DNA from: Chrysomallon squamiferum
Lineage: Eukaryota > Mollusca > Gastropoda > Neomphalida > Peltospiridae
Reading direction: 5' to 3'
DNA length: 64,000 bases
NCBI GenBank assembly: GCA_012295275.1
Contig: CM022673.1
Location: 19,955,810-20,019,809 of the forward strand
The translations under genes were made by a program, and so were the position numbers. Each line of letters begins with the position of its first letter. Within the stretch, counting starts at the first letter, position 1. Below, in pieces: positions 24,685 through 36,922 of the stretch. The notes beneath the pieces are model-generated. The model ran no database searches and was not told the origin of the DNA. It saw only the letters and a program-made list of their open reading frames with translations.

Positions 24685-25319
24685 CTCTGGATGGATGGAT
24701 GGACGGACTGAGAGAAAGAGACTACGAATGAATTATTATTTCATATATAGTAATATTTTCTTTTTGTATGATTTTCTGATTTTATCAGTTCTGTAATATG
24801 CAGTTATTTATATAGTTGTTAATTTCATAAGTTTTACAATATTTAATTTCTAGGTTTTTGTAATGTTAAATTCATCAGTACTGTAATACGCTAGACTTTT
24901 CATATAACGGACATTTCTATCTGCTGTTCATCAAGATACACATAACCGGTGTATTTAAATTTTTGTATGTTGTTCCACACTGTGAATTTAAATAAAATTA
25001 TTTTCTTTATTTATTCATAACACAATTAAAAAAATCCGAAATTTTTACTTTCCACTCATACATTACCCCTTGTAGTCCGTTAAATGGAGTGTCGACTTTA
25101 ATTATGTTTAATTATGTAAGTTTTTGTATGATTGGTAACTTTACGAATCGACTTCCAAATGCTGCGGCTTTGTCAGCTTTGAAGTCCATTATCGCATGTG
25201 GAGTTCAGCAAGGCCACATTTCACATGACTACACTCTGAAAGGTCATCGTGACTTTGGCACTGTCCGGGTAGTACTCTATACCATCTGATACAGACATGG
25301 GCACACTGTAGTTAACAAC

Positions 25320-26510
25320 AGACATAAGTTTCGTTATAAATTTTAAAAATAGAAAAACTGTTTGTTTTGTTTTTAATAGGTACTCAAAAGTGATTTTCAT
25401 TTTGGTAAATACAACGGTGACAATTATAACTGTAGATCTTTTTATCCTGATACAAGTAATAAAAAAACTAAAATTGTTAATAAAAATATTTTCATAATTC
25501 TGTAAATCAAAAGTTGGTATAATTTTTCATTTTCGCTAGAAAAAAAAAATATATATATTTTAGAAAATTCATAACTTCACTTCTGCTTGTGCTACAAAAA
25601 TATCATCCTGATGATAAAATACATTTAGAAGGGATAAATGAGAAAATTTAAAATGTTAATTTTTAGTGGGTTCATCTTTTTTTCTTTTAAGAAGTTGCAG
25701 TTTTCTTCAGCATCGAGTTACAATCTTAGTGATAGTAAAGGCTACATTATTATAATAATCACGATTACTTGCTGAGTCCTCTTTCCTCAAAGCACTTTAT
25801 AATGAGAGTATGTTAAGAAAACATGGACAAAAACCGGATCGATAATGAATTACAGTGTAATAATAGTATTTACAAAATTTACAGATTCAGTGATATGAAT
25901 GTAAATGGAACAGAAGCTTGGATAAGATTTCATGACGTGACTTTTGAAAAGATGTTTCCGAGAATCTGTTTGAAAGTGGAAGTTGATTTTGTACTGAGTG
26001 ACGTATTTTATTATTTATTTTGCATGTAATAAGTTTTGAACAAAGTTTCAAACATAGCAAGCTTAAATTTGTTTTTCCCCAATAACGTTAATTAAATACA
26101 TTTCTTCCACCAGTATTATTTTCAAGGCATTGCCAAAATCGCAGAAAATCAAATAAAAAGGTAAATACTACAGAATAAACAATCACCAATGAGAACAGCC
26201 GAGAAACTGAAGTCACGTGACAGTAGATTTTTCGCTTTTTCGGACATCAGATTTAAATAAACTGCTCAAAACCTTCACAGATTTTGTGCTGAAAATCTCC
26301 AACACTCATCATGTTACTAGCATTATGCCGATGTGCCTGAATATTTTTGAAGTGGACGCACGTAAAGTGCTCCGACATTATTTTAACCCAGATTTAATCG
26401 CTTAAATAGAAATTTTATGACATTAGATCGACATATTATGAAAATAATGATAAATTTTCTCACAAACAGAATTCAGGAGGTTCTTGTTGCGGAGAATAGC
26501 TTCATTCAAT
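25320..26510. other. AT-rich intergenic DNA
   Basis: No gene is supported. The frames at 25823-26029 and 26217-26405 are open but have no family resemblance or splice context. Confidence 0.4.
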
Positions 26511-26518
26511 GGCCGTGA

Positions 26519-26734
26519 CATTATCGTGGCAAAAAACAAAACGTCTCTCAGGTCGATCTTCAATTACGCAGTTTTTTCAAGGCTGTTTATACGAAGAAAG
26601 CGGGGAGAGCTTTCGCCATGAGCGTAAAAGGTAGTGTATGGACGATGTTTGCGAAATACCATTCGAAGAAACATAACGAGATGGCCGCTACCCCAAAGTA
26701 TGTCCAGCTGAGATTATACTGTAGATTACAGTGA
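26519..26734 (+). CDS. Coding-like fragment, function unknown
   Basis: An open frame of 71 codons runs from a stop at 26516-26518 to TGA at 26732-26734, in a patch clearly less AT-rich than the neighbourhood. The translation is basic and varied, including VSQVDLQLRSFFKAVYTKKA and SVWTMFAKYHSKKHNEMA. Just before the stop the same frame reads QEVLVAENSFIQWP, so the frame may have extended further. I do not recognise it. A decayed transposon or a retained gene fragment are both possible. Confidence 0.3.
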   Translation, partial: HYRGKKQNVSQVDLQLRSFFKAVYTKKAGRAFAMSVKGSVWTMFAKYHSKKHNEMAATPKYVQLRLYCRLQ

Positions 26735-26739
26735 TATTT

Positions 26740-29218
26740 GCAAAACAACATTTCTAGTATATTTTGTTTATTTAATTATAATTATTTACTTGTCCCCTCG
26801 TCCTTAAACATGTTTAATTTAGGTTTTAAAAAGTTCTTCTTTTTGGAAATATGGAAATGGCCACCCCAATGACAAAATCATGCTGAAATATATGCATTAT
26901 GGACGGATTGTCACCATTTATTGCCAAAGTAATTTTTTTCCCTGTTAGCTATATCTTAAATTTCCCTTCCCTTTATTTTTTTCTTCCTTTGTTTCTGACT
27001 GACTTTCCATTATATAGCTTTTTTGGTCGTTACTTATAAATGTAACTTATCCATTCGTGCGCGCACGTACCCTAGACACGGTTGTAAGCGGCGAAAAGAA
27101 AGGTTCAGATGATCAGATATTAAATCGATGAATACTGATTAAAATTTTGAAATCTCGTCACCTTTATTACACTATTACAGTACGGTGAATTAGAAAAAAA
27201 ACATAAATGTATTTGCTGCTAATTTGTGATATTTTCATGTTACAAATATCTTGTCATCTTTGTTATAATTTGATAATAATTGTACATCACCAACTTTTAT
27301 TACCAGTCAAGGAAGTGGTAATTAATTATTTCTTTTTTCAGAGGATAATAAGTCACAAAACATATACACCAAAATACGAACGAGGTGTGCCAAAAATTAA
27401 TTCGCCCACGAATATATGTTACTTTAAACAATGACGTTCATCCTACTGCATTCTCTAAATCACCAGATAAAAAAAAGTAATAAGTAATTTTGTTTGTAAT
27501 CTTTTAATCTGCTTTAATTTTCTCTTTTCATAGTTTACACAATCATGAAGTAAAATTGAGATTCGGAGTTTTGAATATTCATTATATCAACTTAAAAGAT
27601 AATAAAACAGTGATTGATTGTTCTGCTGATGTGAATTAACATAACAGTATTTATGGAAATGTTTTGCTGAATTACAGAAGGGACATAATTCTGACAGGCT
27701 TATAAAACAGAAATATGCGTAGAGCTGTAGACATTGAGTTAAGTATTTTGTTATTGTTGACAGTGACAACGGGTTGCCTATCTGAACAGTTTAATTTCCG
27801 AGAAGAAACACGAAATACATTATTATTCATTAGATTAAATTGTGTTATTCGTAATAAAATTATTATTTAATTTTTTTAAATAATATATATTTGGTTCATT
27901 ATAATTTAATTTTACTTATTATATTTGTTAATTCTAAACTTATAGACTTAATTCCTGTATATCTTTCGACGATATATACTATATTCAGTATGTTTCTTGC
28001 CACTGAATGTTTTTATGATTGATAATTTTGAGCAGAGACTGCCGAATAAAGCCGACCTGGACATGTTGAAAAAAATTCACAGAAAGCGGGAAAAAAAATC
28101 CTGGAAAGTTAAAGACTAATTATTATGTGTATATGTTTTAAACATGCCTTTAGCACCAAAATCTTTTCAAATCGTTTCAGTTAATTACATATATTAATTT
28201 ATTAAAACTGTAATATGGTAGAATTACTGGTCCTAACATGATACCTAAATCTACCATTAAAGCTTCTAAACAGCTGGTGAGCTATGATAATAGATAAAAG
28301 ATAGAGGCTTAAACTGATATTAACGGTAGCCATTTTGAACTGCTCCAGTTAATTAGTGATACCTCAACCGAGGAGAACTACAGGTCCTAAAACATTTCTA
28401 TAATAAAATCTATACTAAATCAACCATCAAATCCTCTGAATACTCGGTCTGGTGCGAAATCTGATACAGAATCAACGTAAACATAGTGGTTTCATTTTTA
28501 AAAGGAATATTATTAAAGTTTTTCTTTTTCTTCATATTTTTGTAATGTAAGTCTGTGTTGTTGTTTTTTTGCTTTTTATCATTGTTATCTTTGAAATTTT
28601 CTTTATAATTTTGTTTTACATAGTTTTTATTATTATTTTTTTTGTTATTATATTATTTATTTATTTTTATTATTATTATTTTTTTTATTTTTTTATTTGT
28701 TTCGTTTTATTTTTTTTTTTTTTTTTTTTTTTTCAGTTTAAATTTTTTTTTTTCCTGTTGTTCAAAGCCAGATTTGTCTATTGTTTGTTTTGTGTTTGAT
28801 GGGAGTGCGTATCAAAAGTGAAGGAATGATGTTAATGAGTTTCTAGAATGTTTTATTTATTTATTTATTGTTTATTTGTTTGTTTATTTATTTATCAAAA
28901 TAACTATATATATCTAATAATCTATATATTACCTTCTCCGTTCATATTGCCTTTTTATAATGAGTTTTATATATATATGAAACAAATATAGAGAACGCCC
29001 AATGGCAGAACGATCAAATTTAGCTTACAAAAAAAAAAAAAAAAAGGTGCAGTGCTTTTTCAAACTAAGCCTTATAAATATATGTTTGCCTATTGGAACT
29101 TGGTTGGTTTTGTGTATTAAACTGTTCGTATGATTTTCAATGACTAATTGTGATTCCATAAGGTGTGTTACTGCTTACTTCACGTATCGTTTTTTTATTT
29201 GAATATCTGATTTACATC

Positions 29219-29280
<62 letters not shown>

Positions 29281-30190
29281 TAAAAACATTCTTCATCCAG
29301 CCGCCTTAAGTAAAATTAATAGGTCACATATATATATAATTATTCCGTTTTTTCCATTGCTTCAGAACTCTCCTAACAACTGCGACATGTATTATTTACC
29401 AACAAATTTTATATGTTCTCCTAATTTAGCTAAACACTTCTTTGTCGATATCACTTTAAAATATTACGAAAAACACTACGAAATATTTTTATCCGTTTCT
29501 GAATCTTTATTTATTTATTTATTTAATTTTATTTTGATTGTCCTAAAGAATATATAAAGCACTAATGTCACGATATGCTATTTTTAGATGTACTCTTCTG
29601 GTAAGTCATTGTATTGTACTGTGAGACGAACTTCTTTTTTTTTTTCCTCTGCTTGTTAAATATTGTTTACATCATTTCGCAAGACTTGACAGATTGACTT
29701 GAACGTACCTGGTTTAAAAAAGAAAGAAAAAAATAATAAAATAAAAATGTTGTGATTGTAGTCAAAGTAAATACCTTTTTGTTGTACACCAAACCTTTTC
29801 CGGCTTAAAAATAGACACCATAACTCACTTTAAACATAACAAAAAATATTTTCTTTGTTAATTTTGAACCTTAATGTTTATAAAATAAAGTATATTGCTA
29901 TTGAATTTAAGAGAATTCAACAGTATATCTGTCTGTCTGCGTGTTTACCATCTATCTGTTTCTATATATTAAGTCCACACACATACATACACACACACAC
30001 TACAACTACAAATAATAATAATGACGACGACGATGACGATTATGATGAAATCAATAAATGAATAGGTGTTAATCAGTGACTATTTGCTCATAAATAATAA
30101 TGTTATTTTTTACAATGAATTTTTCGTTCCCGGAGTTTCTGTATTTATACTGATTGTAAACGTGTACTTCAGATGTAGCACAATGTTATT
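26740..30190. other. AT-rich intergenic DNA
   Basis: No supported gene. A 34-codon frame at 28015-28119 has a basic lysine-rich end (LKKIHRKREKKSWKVKD) and may be a gene fragment. Long T-runs (28620-28750) and a (TAA)n tract fill the rest. Confidence 0.4.
29220..29282. repeat. (TAA)n microsatellite
   Basis: About 20 TAA units. The isoleucine-rich frame across it is an artefact. Confidence 0.95.
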
Positions 30191-30199
30191 GTTTTGCAG

Positions 30200-30323
30200 T
30201 TCGCGCGTGACGATGCGTCCGATTTGATGTATTTATCACGTGACTTGGATCATATACATCTTGTCAACATTTCTACAGATTTTGATCATGTGTTCTCATT
30301 TGATAACCGAGTTACTATAAAAG
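30200..30323 (+). CDS. Internal exon candidate, function unknown
   Basis: A good acceptor (TTATTGTTTTGCAG) is followed by 41 fully open codons plus one base, with a weak donor G|GTTTAT. The peptide FARDDASDLMYLSRDLDHIH, then LVNISTDFDHVFSFDNRVTI looks like a conserved, folded segment, and its composition is much less AT-rich than the flanks. No neighbouring exon in matching phase was found and the family is not recognised. Confidence 0.35.
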
Positions 30324-30881
30324 GTTTATATACCTTTATAAACAAACTGAATTAAAGGTTCTTTCTGAAAATACAGCCAAACCGGGAAGAAATATTTTAA
30401 ACTGTGAGTTTAAACTCTTTTTGTTTTTACCTAGATTTATTTAATATTTAATTTAATGTTCTAGATCTGATATTAATTTCGATTCGTTTATTCCCAACTG
30501 TTATTGAAGATGTTTAATATATATATTTACATATATACACACCCACACATACACATATATACACACACAAAATGTGTTAGAACTGTCATAAAATATACAC
30601 ACCCAGGTTTTAGTATGGTTTTTCACACAAACACACAGACACACACACACACACACACACACATATGCACACGCACACACAAACTAACACATTAAATATA
30701 ACTCAAAAACGTTACTCCCGTAGAATATTCGTAACATAATATTATTTATTTATTTATTCCTGACTCAATAGAAAATAACAGACTATTTATTTATAGACTG
30801 TGATCTTTAACATGTCATGATTTTTACATTTTATTTTTTATTCATTTTAATATATCTTTATTACTGTGTATGTGTGCGTGC

Positions 30882-30892
<11 letters not shown>

Positions 30893-30955
<63 letters not shown>
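30893..30955. repeat. (GA)n microsatellite
   Basis: A GA tract of about 62 bases, directly preceded by a short TG run. Confidence 0.95.
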
Positions 30956-30957
<2 letters not shown>

Positions 30958-31647
30958 CGTTTTATTTTTATTTACGTATTATAACGTAACACTTCAGTGT
31001 GTTCTTTGAGCATATTATTCTGCTGTTGTTTTATTTTCAAATCCAGGTTTGTCTTTTAAATACTTTTCTTCTTTTTATGATTTTCACAGAAAACAATGAA
31101 TCAATAAAAGAAAATTTCAAAGTAAAACACTAAAATATAAAACGTACATGTAAGAGTTCAGAGAAATATTAAAAAATAAATTAATAACCTCTTTAAAAAA
31201 GTATGTTATTCAATTTAGGTTACATCTGCGTTAATTAACAGTGAATTGCACAAAAGACAGCTTATTTACATCAACATTTACAAACATTCATAACATATTT
31301 ATAGTTATTCTATGTTGACAGATTTCACTATGGCAACTGCAAAACATGTGTAGGTCACGGCGGACAGCTCTTATTGACTACTGAGAACTACTATCAGATC
31401 ACGAGTGTATATTGTTTGACAGACTACGTGAAATCTCAGCGTGTCTGAATGTGTCATTCTGTATGTATAGGCCTAATGTATAAATATCTGTTTGATACCG
31501 CTTGATCTGCTTTGAAATCTGTACAGAGCTGTTGGTTTAAAGTCCAAGTATTTATAAAATAACACTTTTCTGAATAGTAGTAACAATATATTTTTATCTT
31601 TCTTTTCTTTCATTTAAAAAACCGCACAAAGTCTGCTTTGTACAAGA

Positions 31648-31711
31648 TGCAGTAGGTGATTTCATGTCAGTTGCTAATTGCAAAAGTCGGCTCGTGAAAT
31701 CGCCTGCGGCG
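31648..31711 (+). ncRNA. Possible structured RNA hairpin
   Basis: AGGTGATTTCATG (31654-31666) can pair along its whole length with CGTGAAATCGCCT (31693-31705) if G-U pairs are allowed, and pairing continues outward (TGC.GT with GC.GCG) with one mismatch. The loop itself contains TTGC/GCAA. The size is like a microRNA precursor or a small inverted-repeat remnant. No expression or conservation evidence is available. Confidence 0.25.
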
Positions 31712-32139
31712 GTTTCCTATTTAAGATATCATACTGACAGAACTTTATGTTTATGACGTTTTCTGTTAAATAAGATTATCTCAGTTCAGTTTGTTACATA
31801 TTCTCAGGATAGTAGACATATTACAATTTTGATATGGCATATGCACATCACTAAATGTTCTCTGCATAATAGTGGCCGAAAGTAATTTGTAGTTGCCGTT
31901 CTCAAGCTGTAATACTTATGTCATTTACATCCAGAATGGGAAACAAAACAAACAGAACAAACCCACAGTTGAGGCGGAATTACATCGAGCAAATATTGTT
32001 TTAATAATTAGTAGTTAAGTGGATTAATTTCTTATGTTAATATATCTTTTCAGTCGCTAATAAAATAATTAATTATGACTTTTCGGGATAGTGTATTTAT
32101 TTTTTTATTATTATCTTTTTTCATTATTTTCATTATTTT

Positions 32140-32142
<3 letters not shown>

Positions 32143-32200
<58 letters not shown>
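32143..32200. repeat. (CT)n microsatellite
   Basis: A CT tract of about 55 bases. Confidence 0.95.
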
Positions 32201-32204
<4 letters not shown>

Positions 32205-32812
32205 CTCTTATTTTTATTTTACTTCACAATTTAAAAGAAACAATTTGAAATACCAAATAAATAAGGCTTAACTGAAATAAATATCATAACATATTTGAAA
32301 CTCAATACAGAAATACAATGGACGAAGCTTTTAAATTTTCATTGTGAAACAAATTTACCGGGCCAATACGCTGAACTCTGGCTGTAATGACGTTGCCATC
32401 GCATGATAAATTATTTCTGTGTGGCACAAAAACACGCAATTGATTGTCCTCGGTGACGAAGGCTTTTTCTATCGCATAGTAACTGTGTAAACACCAGTAA
32501 ACATTTTACTCATATAACAGAGGTATTCACCTTTGTATGTCAGTACAGATTGATCAGTTAGTTGACAATGTCAAATCAAATTTGTTATTTTTAGTTAACT
32601 ACGTAATTCTTATATCATTACTAAGTTTGTATGCCTCTCTGTCTGTACAGTTATATATTACTATAACTATTAATAACAACAACACCAACAACAACAGTTA
32701 CAGTAATAATAAAATTAATAACAAAATATTAACAATAAGGTAAATAAAGATAAAGGACAGATAAAGACAAAAGCCAGATTGCTTGGTTGGCTGTATGGAA
32801 ATATTATTATTA

Positions 32813-32846
<34 letters not shown>

Positions 32847-33099
32847 ATAAAGTTGGAAATAAATTTTTTAATTTATATATATATATATATATATATGCAT
32901 CTGTGTATGTATAAGTGTATGTATATCAAATACACTTGTCAATACGTAGGTAGCCAAACCTACAAGTTAATATAACTAAAATTAAATATTGTTTTGATAT
33001 ATTTCAATGATTAAATATTCATATCTCATTTCAGATACATTAAACTACTGATATACACAGTTGAGCCATTTTCACTTAGTTAAAAGTAACGTCTGCATC

Positions 33100-36039
33100 A
33101 TGGATTGCATGTCAAACTGTGGTCGTATTATCATCATCATTCTCAACTTTATTGTGTCTGTAAGTTTAAAAATTACTTCTATAATAGCAGTTATATTTTT
33201 AGTAATTTAGTCTGATTTGGATACAGATAATGAGAAACAGATATATAATTCAGTAATAATTATTATAAATGTATATAATTTATATATCTAAACATATTTA
33301 GAATGCAATATATTGTCTTACAGGCAAACAGGTTGTTTGCATGGATCAGTGGAAAAAATAAATAATACGATCTTATAGATATTGTATGGATGTATGTTTA
33401 TATCGTAGTTTACAACTGTTCGTAAAACACGATCTTTAAACAATCAGCTTTAACCAGTTTTAATTTTAATCAGAATGAAAGACTGTAGCAGTCATATTTA
33501 CAATTTTTATTTAATGAAAAATGGTTATTTCTTTTAGTTGTTAGGATTGATTATCTTTGTGGCTGGCGTTATGGTCAAAGTAGGAAGTCCTCAGGTGAAC
33601 TCTTTGTTGGACTCAGCTCTACAGTTATTACAAGAGCAGTTAAAGAATGCTGGATTGGGCACTGTCGATACAAGTCAGTTCAACATTGGTGAAATTGTCG
33701 GCGGTCTTGGCATTGGTTTCATTATTCTAGGGGTCATTCTTCTTGTCATCGGCCTTAGTGGTCTCATAGGAGCATGTTGCAAGTCCAAAATGCTCTTAAT
33801 AGTGGTTAGTTGTAACCATACTGCACATATTTTATATCCGTATAACTGTCTGTTTGTCAGCACTCTTTCTGTCTTACCTCTGTGACCATCTATCTATAAA
33901 TCTACTATACAGGAATCTGTAGAAAGAAAATTTATTCTTTTAATTTCACTATTCGTTTCGGTTCTTCTTTTTACTTTTCTTTTTTCCTTTTCCAAATCTT
34001 GACTTTAGTTGTCGTTTTGAAAAAATAATGTTTTATTTAATTTCAGTATGTGATTCTCCTCGTTGTGATGTTTGGGGGTCAGGTCATCATTGTTATTATA
34101 CTGTTCGCTGCAAGACATGTTGTAAGTCAAATGTTTCTCTTATTATTCTATAAAATAGTTTTCTAAATATTCCAACAATAAAACTTTTTTTTATTTCAAA
34201 ATAGCATTTAAAAATAATAAATAAAAAACGAGAAAAAGAATAAATATTCTTAAATAAATAGAAATAAACATTTGTTGTTCTGATTTTTTTACGCTGTTTA
34301 AAAATTGTTTTCTTTCAGTTTGATGATGCAGTGAAACCACAGTTAAAAACAATGATTCACAACGAATACGTAGGTTATAATGGTACTGATGTCACTTCTC
34401 TTTCATGGAACGTTTTAATGAGAGAGGTAAGTAAACTTAATGGATTCAAAATAATAATTTATGTTTACAAAGCAATAGCGTCACCAACTTAGCATGTTTG
34501 TATTTTATTTTATTTCATTTTTATTATTGATAATGTTTTTACTTTACTTTGAAAAAGTGTTGATATTAGATTACAGTATTTCGTTATCAGTTTAAACAGG
34601 CATTGTACAGTTTGCCTTTTCATTATTTCTATCTTTCTTTCTACTTATGATCTTCATTAATTTGTATAAAAATGATTTGTTTTTGTGAATAATGACACGG
34701 GGATAATTTTCCTACATCTCATACACACACCTGTATTTCAGATATTTCTTTTTTTATAACAATATAGACATACACACTAATTTTAGCCATGATTTAGCAG
34801 AATTTTACTTTAATGTTATATAGCGTAAATGCTGTGGTATCGATAGTTACGAAGACTTCATAGGCGGTACTAAATGGGAGAGAGATCAGACTCAGAATCC
34901 AGTTATCGCTGGCTACCTGAATGCGCCTGTTATGTGCTGTATTAACTTACCAACAAACAGTGTTGAAGCCACGTGTGCCACAGCTCCATCTGACACATCA
35001 AGTAACTGGAAGACGGTACATTATTAATTTCTACAAAATCAGTACAATCCACTTAATAACATAACGTTATCGTGTTCATTACCATTGTCATTACTCTTAA
35101 AATTAGACAGCTTTCTTTCTGTCTGATATATACATACATATATATATATATTTATATATATAAAATTATGTATGATGTGTATTATGTGGGTTGTGTATAC
35201 AGTATACATCTGTGAATGTGTGTATAAGATGTATGTGTATATGTACGTGTAAATTATGAGTGTATATGAGTGTATATATATATATATCTATATTTATATG
35301 TATATATGTATGTATAGAAAAAAGAAAAGAAGGGTATGAAAAAAGTTGTTTATCATGCTTTTCATGCTATAATGATAAAATTTTAAAAAACATATTTGAA
35401 TGTTTTCGTTATGCTGATGATCAAAGATATATTTTTTGATATATTCTTTGAACTGAAATGAATAAATATATACTTGACCTTTGAATAGGACGTCATTTGT
35501 CCAGAATCTCATCATTTGATTGCTTTATACCAGTGTTTACAAATAATGCAGATATTTGTTGTTAAATTCTCGTTCGTATATGAACGAATTTAAATAATAA
35601 AATGTTGTTTACTTTTGTGTTGCGTATTGTATTTGGTTATTCTCCGCTATAGATACATTTTAAATAAGTATATCAAATTTAATGGGTTTGATCACATTCT
35701 CTGAGAAAGGCGTTTTCCAGTGTACTAAAGTGAAGTTGCTTGCATTTGCATATGTGTGAGTGTGTTGTCGGTGATCTCATACAACTTATTGTTTAGTATA
35801 AGCCAGTTTTCGATTTAATGTTTTTCTGTCCTTTATAACCATCATAGTTATCCTCTTCTTCTTGTCCCTTTTCTCTTGCTTTTGAAAATATTTAAACACA
35901 TTTTATAAGTCAATATTTTATTTTGATACCTAGGGTTGTTATGACAATCTTTGGTCTTATATTGTGAGCGAATCAGGAATTGTTATTGGAATAGTGTGCG
36001 CTGTCCTCGGCTTACAGGTAAATACTGTTATTTTCACAC

Positions 36040-36086
<47 letters not shown>

Positions 36087-36352
36087 CGAGAGGCAGATAT
36101 ATAAACACACAACACACACACACACACACACACACACAGGTCGAGAGACAGATATATAAACATACACACACACACACACACACACAAACACACATACAGA
36201 AGTATAGGTTAATTCGCAACCGTACGTCAACACAGCCAGGCAACACCAGTTAATAGCTTCTATTTATTCTTATTTTCCAGATTTTGCTTATCTTCTTCAG
36301 TGTGTGGATTCTGTATCAGATTAACAAGGAATCTAAAGTCAGTATGGCTTGA
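33100..36352 (+). CDS. Tetraspanin, tandem copy 1 (7 coding exons, intact)
   Basis: Coding exons are 33100-33159, 33538-33804, 34047-34121, 34319-34426, 34824-35015, 35934-36017 and 36281-36352. All introns are GT-AG and phase 0, giving 285 residues. Tetraspanins are four-pass membrane organisers that build microdomains with receptors and integrins. TM1 spans exons 1-2 (IIIIILNFIVSLLGLIIF), TM2 is IGFIILGVILLVIGLSG followed by GACCKSK, TM3 is exon 3 (YVILLVVMFGGQVIIVIILF), and TM4 spans exons 6-7. The large extracellular loop carries KCCGIDSYEDF (the CCG signature), VMCC, a further Cys in ATCAT, and GCY in exon 6: six loop cysteines. The start is the first ATG after a likely splice acceptor at 33034, so the 5' UTR is probably split. 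Copy 2 at 45414 shares exon lengths. Confidence 0.92.
36046..36191. repeat. Compound (CA)n with a duplicated spacer
   Basis: In the last intron of tetraspanin copy 1. Three CA tracts are separated by two near-identical spacers (GGTCGAGAGRCAGATATATA), so a CA-plus-spacer unit of about 65 bases has been duplicated. Confidence 0.9.
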
Positions 36353-36359
36353 AAGAAAT

Positions 36360-36890
36360 CTTATCCCCACAGGGTGTGTATGTGTATTCGTACATCTGGA
36401 TGTGTTAGTGTCTGTAAATATACATGTACTTGGGAAAGATTCAACATTATATTGAAATCTATTGAAAAATGTATAAAGCTGACAGTTGTTATAGTTATTA
36501 TATTATTATATATGTTTGTTTTCTGTTGTTGTAATTATTATGTCTTATTTTATTTTATTTTTCAGATGTAAACATTTGTGATATATCCAAAATCGTCCGT
36601 CCGTTATATATATATTAAAGATTAAATCCTGCATTTGTTTAGTTGTTTGACTGAATGAATTTTATACTTTGTTGTAAACTCAAAGAAAAGTCATACGCTG
36701 TACTGTTTGAGACATTCGGTTATATTATAGCTATGTAGAGTAAAAGTTGCAGCATTGCCTGTAATATGTTTTTGTAAATATTTTAAATTTAAATGCTTTG
36801 TACAGATTGCTGGAATTTTTGTGGATTATTTTATTTTATTTTATTAATTATTAATATTATTTTCTTCTAAGTAGTTTCAATCGGATAAAT

Positions 36891-36922
<32 letters not shown>

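Larger units (their letters stand above)
22283..25315 (+). pseudogene. SH3b-PGRP (peptidoglycan recognition protein), broken copy
   Basis: Four blocks share one strand. (1) 22283-22460 encodes a signal peptide (MLFVLQIFIFLGLFQSTSA) and an SH3b-like start (NVHVQTGLDTHHAVLTTV). It then shifts frame into NWVNVDYNGM, the usual SH3b end, so some residues between are lost. (2) 23660-23872 starts the PGRP/amidase_2 domain: CPKIISRSEWNARSPKSI, then AIVRHGES (normally IIHH) and a Cys pair. (3) From 24468: [20 protein letters not shown], then [12 protein letters not shown], but a stop at 24599-24601. (4) 25121-25315: IGNFTNRLPNAAALSAL and GHRDFG, a frameshift, then CPGSTLYHLIQTWAHCS and stop. PGRPs bind or cleave bacterial peptidoglycan outside the cell. 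Blocks 2 and 3 join exactly through a GC donor. Two out-of-frame deletions and no clean donor for block 3 argue for a pseudogene, though assembly indels cannot be excluded. Confidence 0.75.
30330..33030. other. AT-rich intergenic DNA with microsatellites
   Basis: Holds (CA)n near 30620-30690, (GA)n at 30893-30955, (CT)n at 32143-32200, (TTA)n near 32802-32845, and a strong predicted RNA hairpin at 31648-31711. The first, untranslated exon of the tetraspanin gene at 33100 may lie here but was not identified. Confidence 0.5.

Noticed and set aside
35951-36253. Overlapping frames of His-Thr and Cys-Val repeats
   Set aside because: Translations of a (CA)n microsatellite inside a tetraspanin intron. 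Similar artefacts occur at 18304-18788, 24464-24731, 30504-30695 and 54841-55107.
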